Source of the DNA: JBOGXF01 sp050694275
Lineage (GTDB): Bacteria; Actinomycetota; CADDZG01; WHSQ01
DNA: 5,914 nt
Assembly (NCBI GenBank): GCA_050694275.1
Contig: JBOGXF010000080.1
Coordinates: forward strand, 1-5,914
Direction of reading: 5' to 3'
Below the pieces are notes generated by a model. The model saw only the letters and a list, made by a program, of their open reading frames with translations, ran no database searches and had not been told where the DNA came from. How positions within the stretch are numbered: the first letter of the stretch is position 1; each line of letters begins with the position of its first letter. Shown one piece after another: positions 5,645-5,914 of this stretch. The position numbers and the translations under genes were made by a program.

Positions 5645-5914
5645 AGAGGTTCCTGGCGTGTGTTGCGGCGGCGGTGCTCGTGCCGGGCGTGGCCGGTGCC
5701 GGTCCCAGCCACGGCGGCTACTCCTCGGACAACGTCACCTACGTCGGCTTCGTCCCGTTCGAGGTCGCGACCGCGACCGGCGCGAGGGTGTTCGGCAAGC
5801 ACCTCGTCGTGACGAGCTGGCGCAGCTTCTCCATCTATGACATCTCCGATCCGGAATCTCCCGAGCTCATCACGACCGTGCCTTTCGGATTCAAGTTCGA
5901 AAACGAAGATGTCG
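5641..5914 (+). CDS. Secreted LVIVD-repeat protein (partial, 3' end outside window)
   Basis: The first 91 residues of an exported protein are visible. Residues 1-20 form a signal peptide: basic M-K-R, a hydrophobic Ala/Val core, and a likely cut after A-G-A20. Residues 50-82 contain a good LVIVD-type unit: H-L-V-V-T-S-W (54-60), S-I-Y-D-I-S-D-P-E-S-P-E-L-I (64-77), with the D-I-S-D-P-x-x-P core typical of that repeat, which normally builds beta-propellers on the cell surface. The frame stays open to the window edge. The ATG is backed by a strong Shine-Dalgarno sequence and by the signal peptide beginning there. It points away from the other propeller gene across a shared intergenic region, which suggests related roles. 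The function is unknown; LVIVD proteins are mostly uncharacterised surface proteins. Confidence 0.85.
   Translation, partial: MKRFLACVAAAVLVPGVAGAGPSHGGYSSDNVTYVGFVPFEVATATGARVFGKHLVVTSWRSFSIYDISDPESPELITTVPFGFKFENEDV

Noticed and set aside
5373..5840. 155-codon + strand frame across the intergenic region and the right-hand gene
   Set aside because: It is in a different frame from the signal peptide and LVIVD unit starting at 5641, begins inside the opposite gene and is Arg-rich without motifs.

Overview
The window is GC-rich and densely coding, with GTG starts and tightly overlapping genes. The sequence is most consistent with a high-GC Actinomycetota bacterium. That assignment is an inference from composition, the PTS gene arrangement and the style of the secreted proteins; no rRNA or other phylogenetic marker is present.

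Left part (1-3632, + strand): a fructose-type phosphotransferase (PTS) operon. It runs from the 3' end of an EIIA gene (1-144) through EIIBC permease (141-1616), HPr (1609-1878) and Enzyme I (1881-3632). The junctions are a 4-nt overlap, an 8-nt overlap and a 2-nt gap, so the genes are almost certainly co-transcribed and translationally coupled. The phosphoryl route PEP -> EI (His191) -> HPr (His15) -> EIIA -> EIIB (Cys9) -> sugar imported by EIIC is encoded in order, apart from the EIIA active site, which lies off the window. The operon promoter and any fruK or regulator gene would be upstream of base 1.

Middle part (3640-5466, - strand): one large gene for an exported protein. It has a signal peptide, a Cys-containing LVIVD-like beta-propeller ectodomain with recurring histidines, a Pro-rich linker, one hydrophobic C-terminal segment and a long Arg-rich tail. 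It converges on ptsI with only 7 nt between the stop codons, leaving no room for a conventional terminator.

Right part (5467-5914): a divergent intergenic region carries an 8-bp perfect inverted repeat, a weak AT-richer promoter-like stretch and a possible 12-codon Arg-rich leader ORF with its own Shine-Dalgarno sequence. The leader's stop overlaps the start of a second secreted LVIVD-repeat protein, which runs off the right edge. The two secreted propeller genes are divergent neighbours and may share regulation; they look functionally separate from the PTS genes. No RNA gene, mobile element or CRISPR array was seen. The PTS part is ordinary. The least explained parts are the secreted propeller pair and the leader-like ORF between them.
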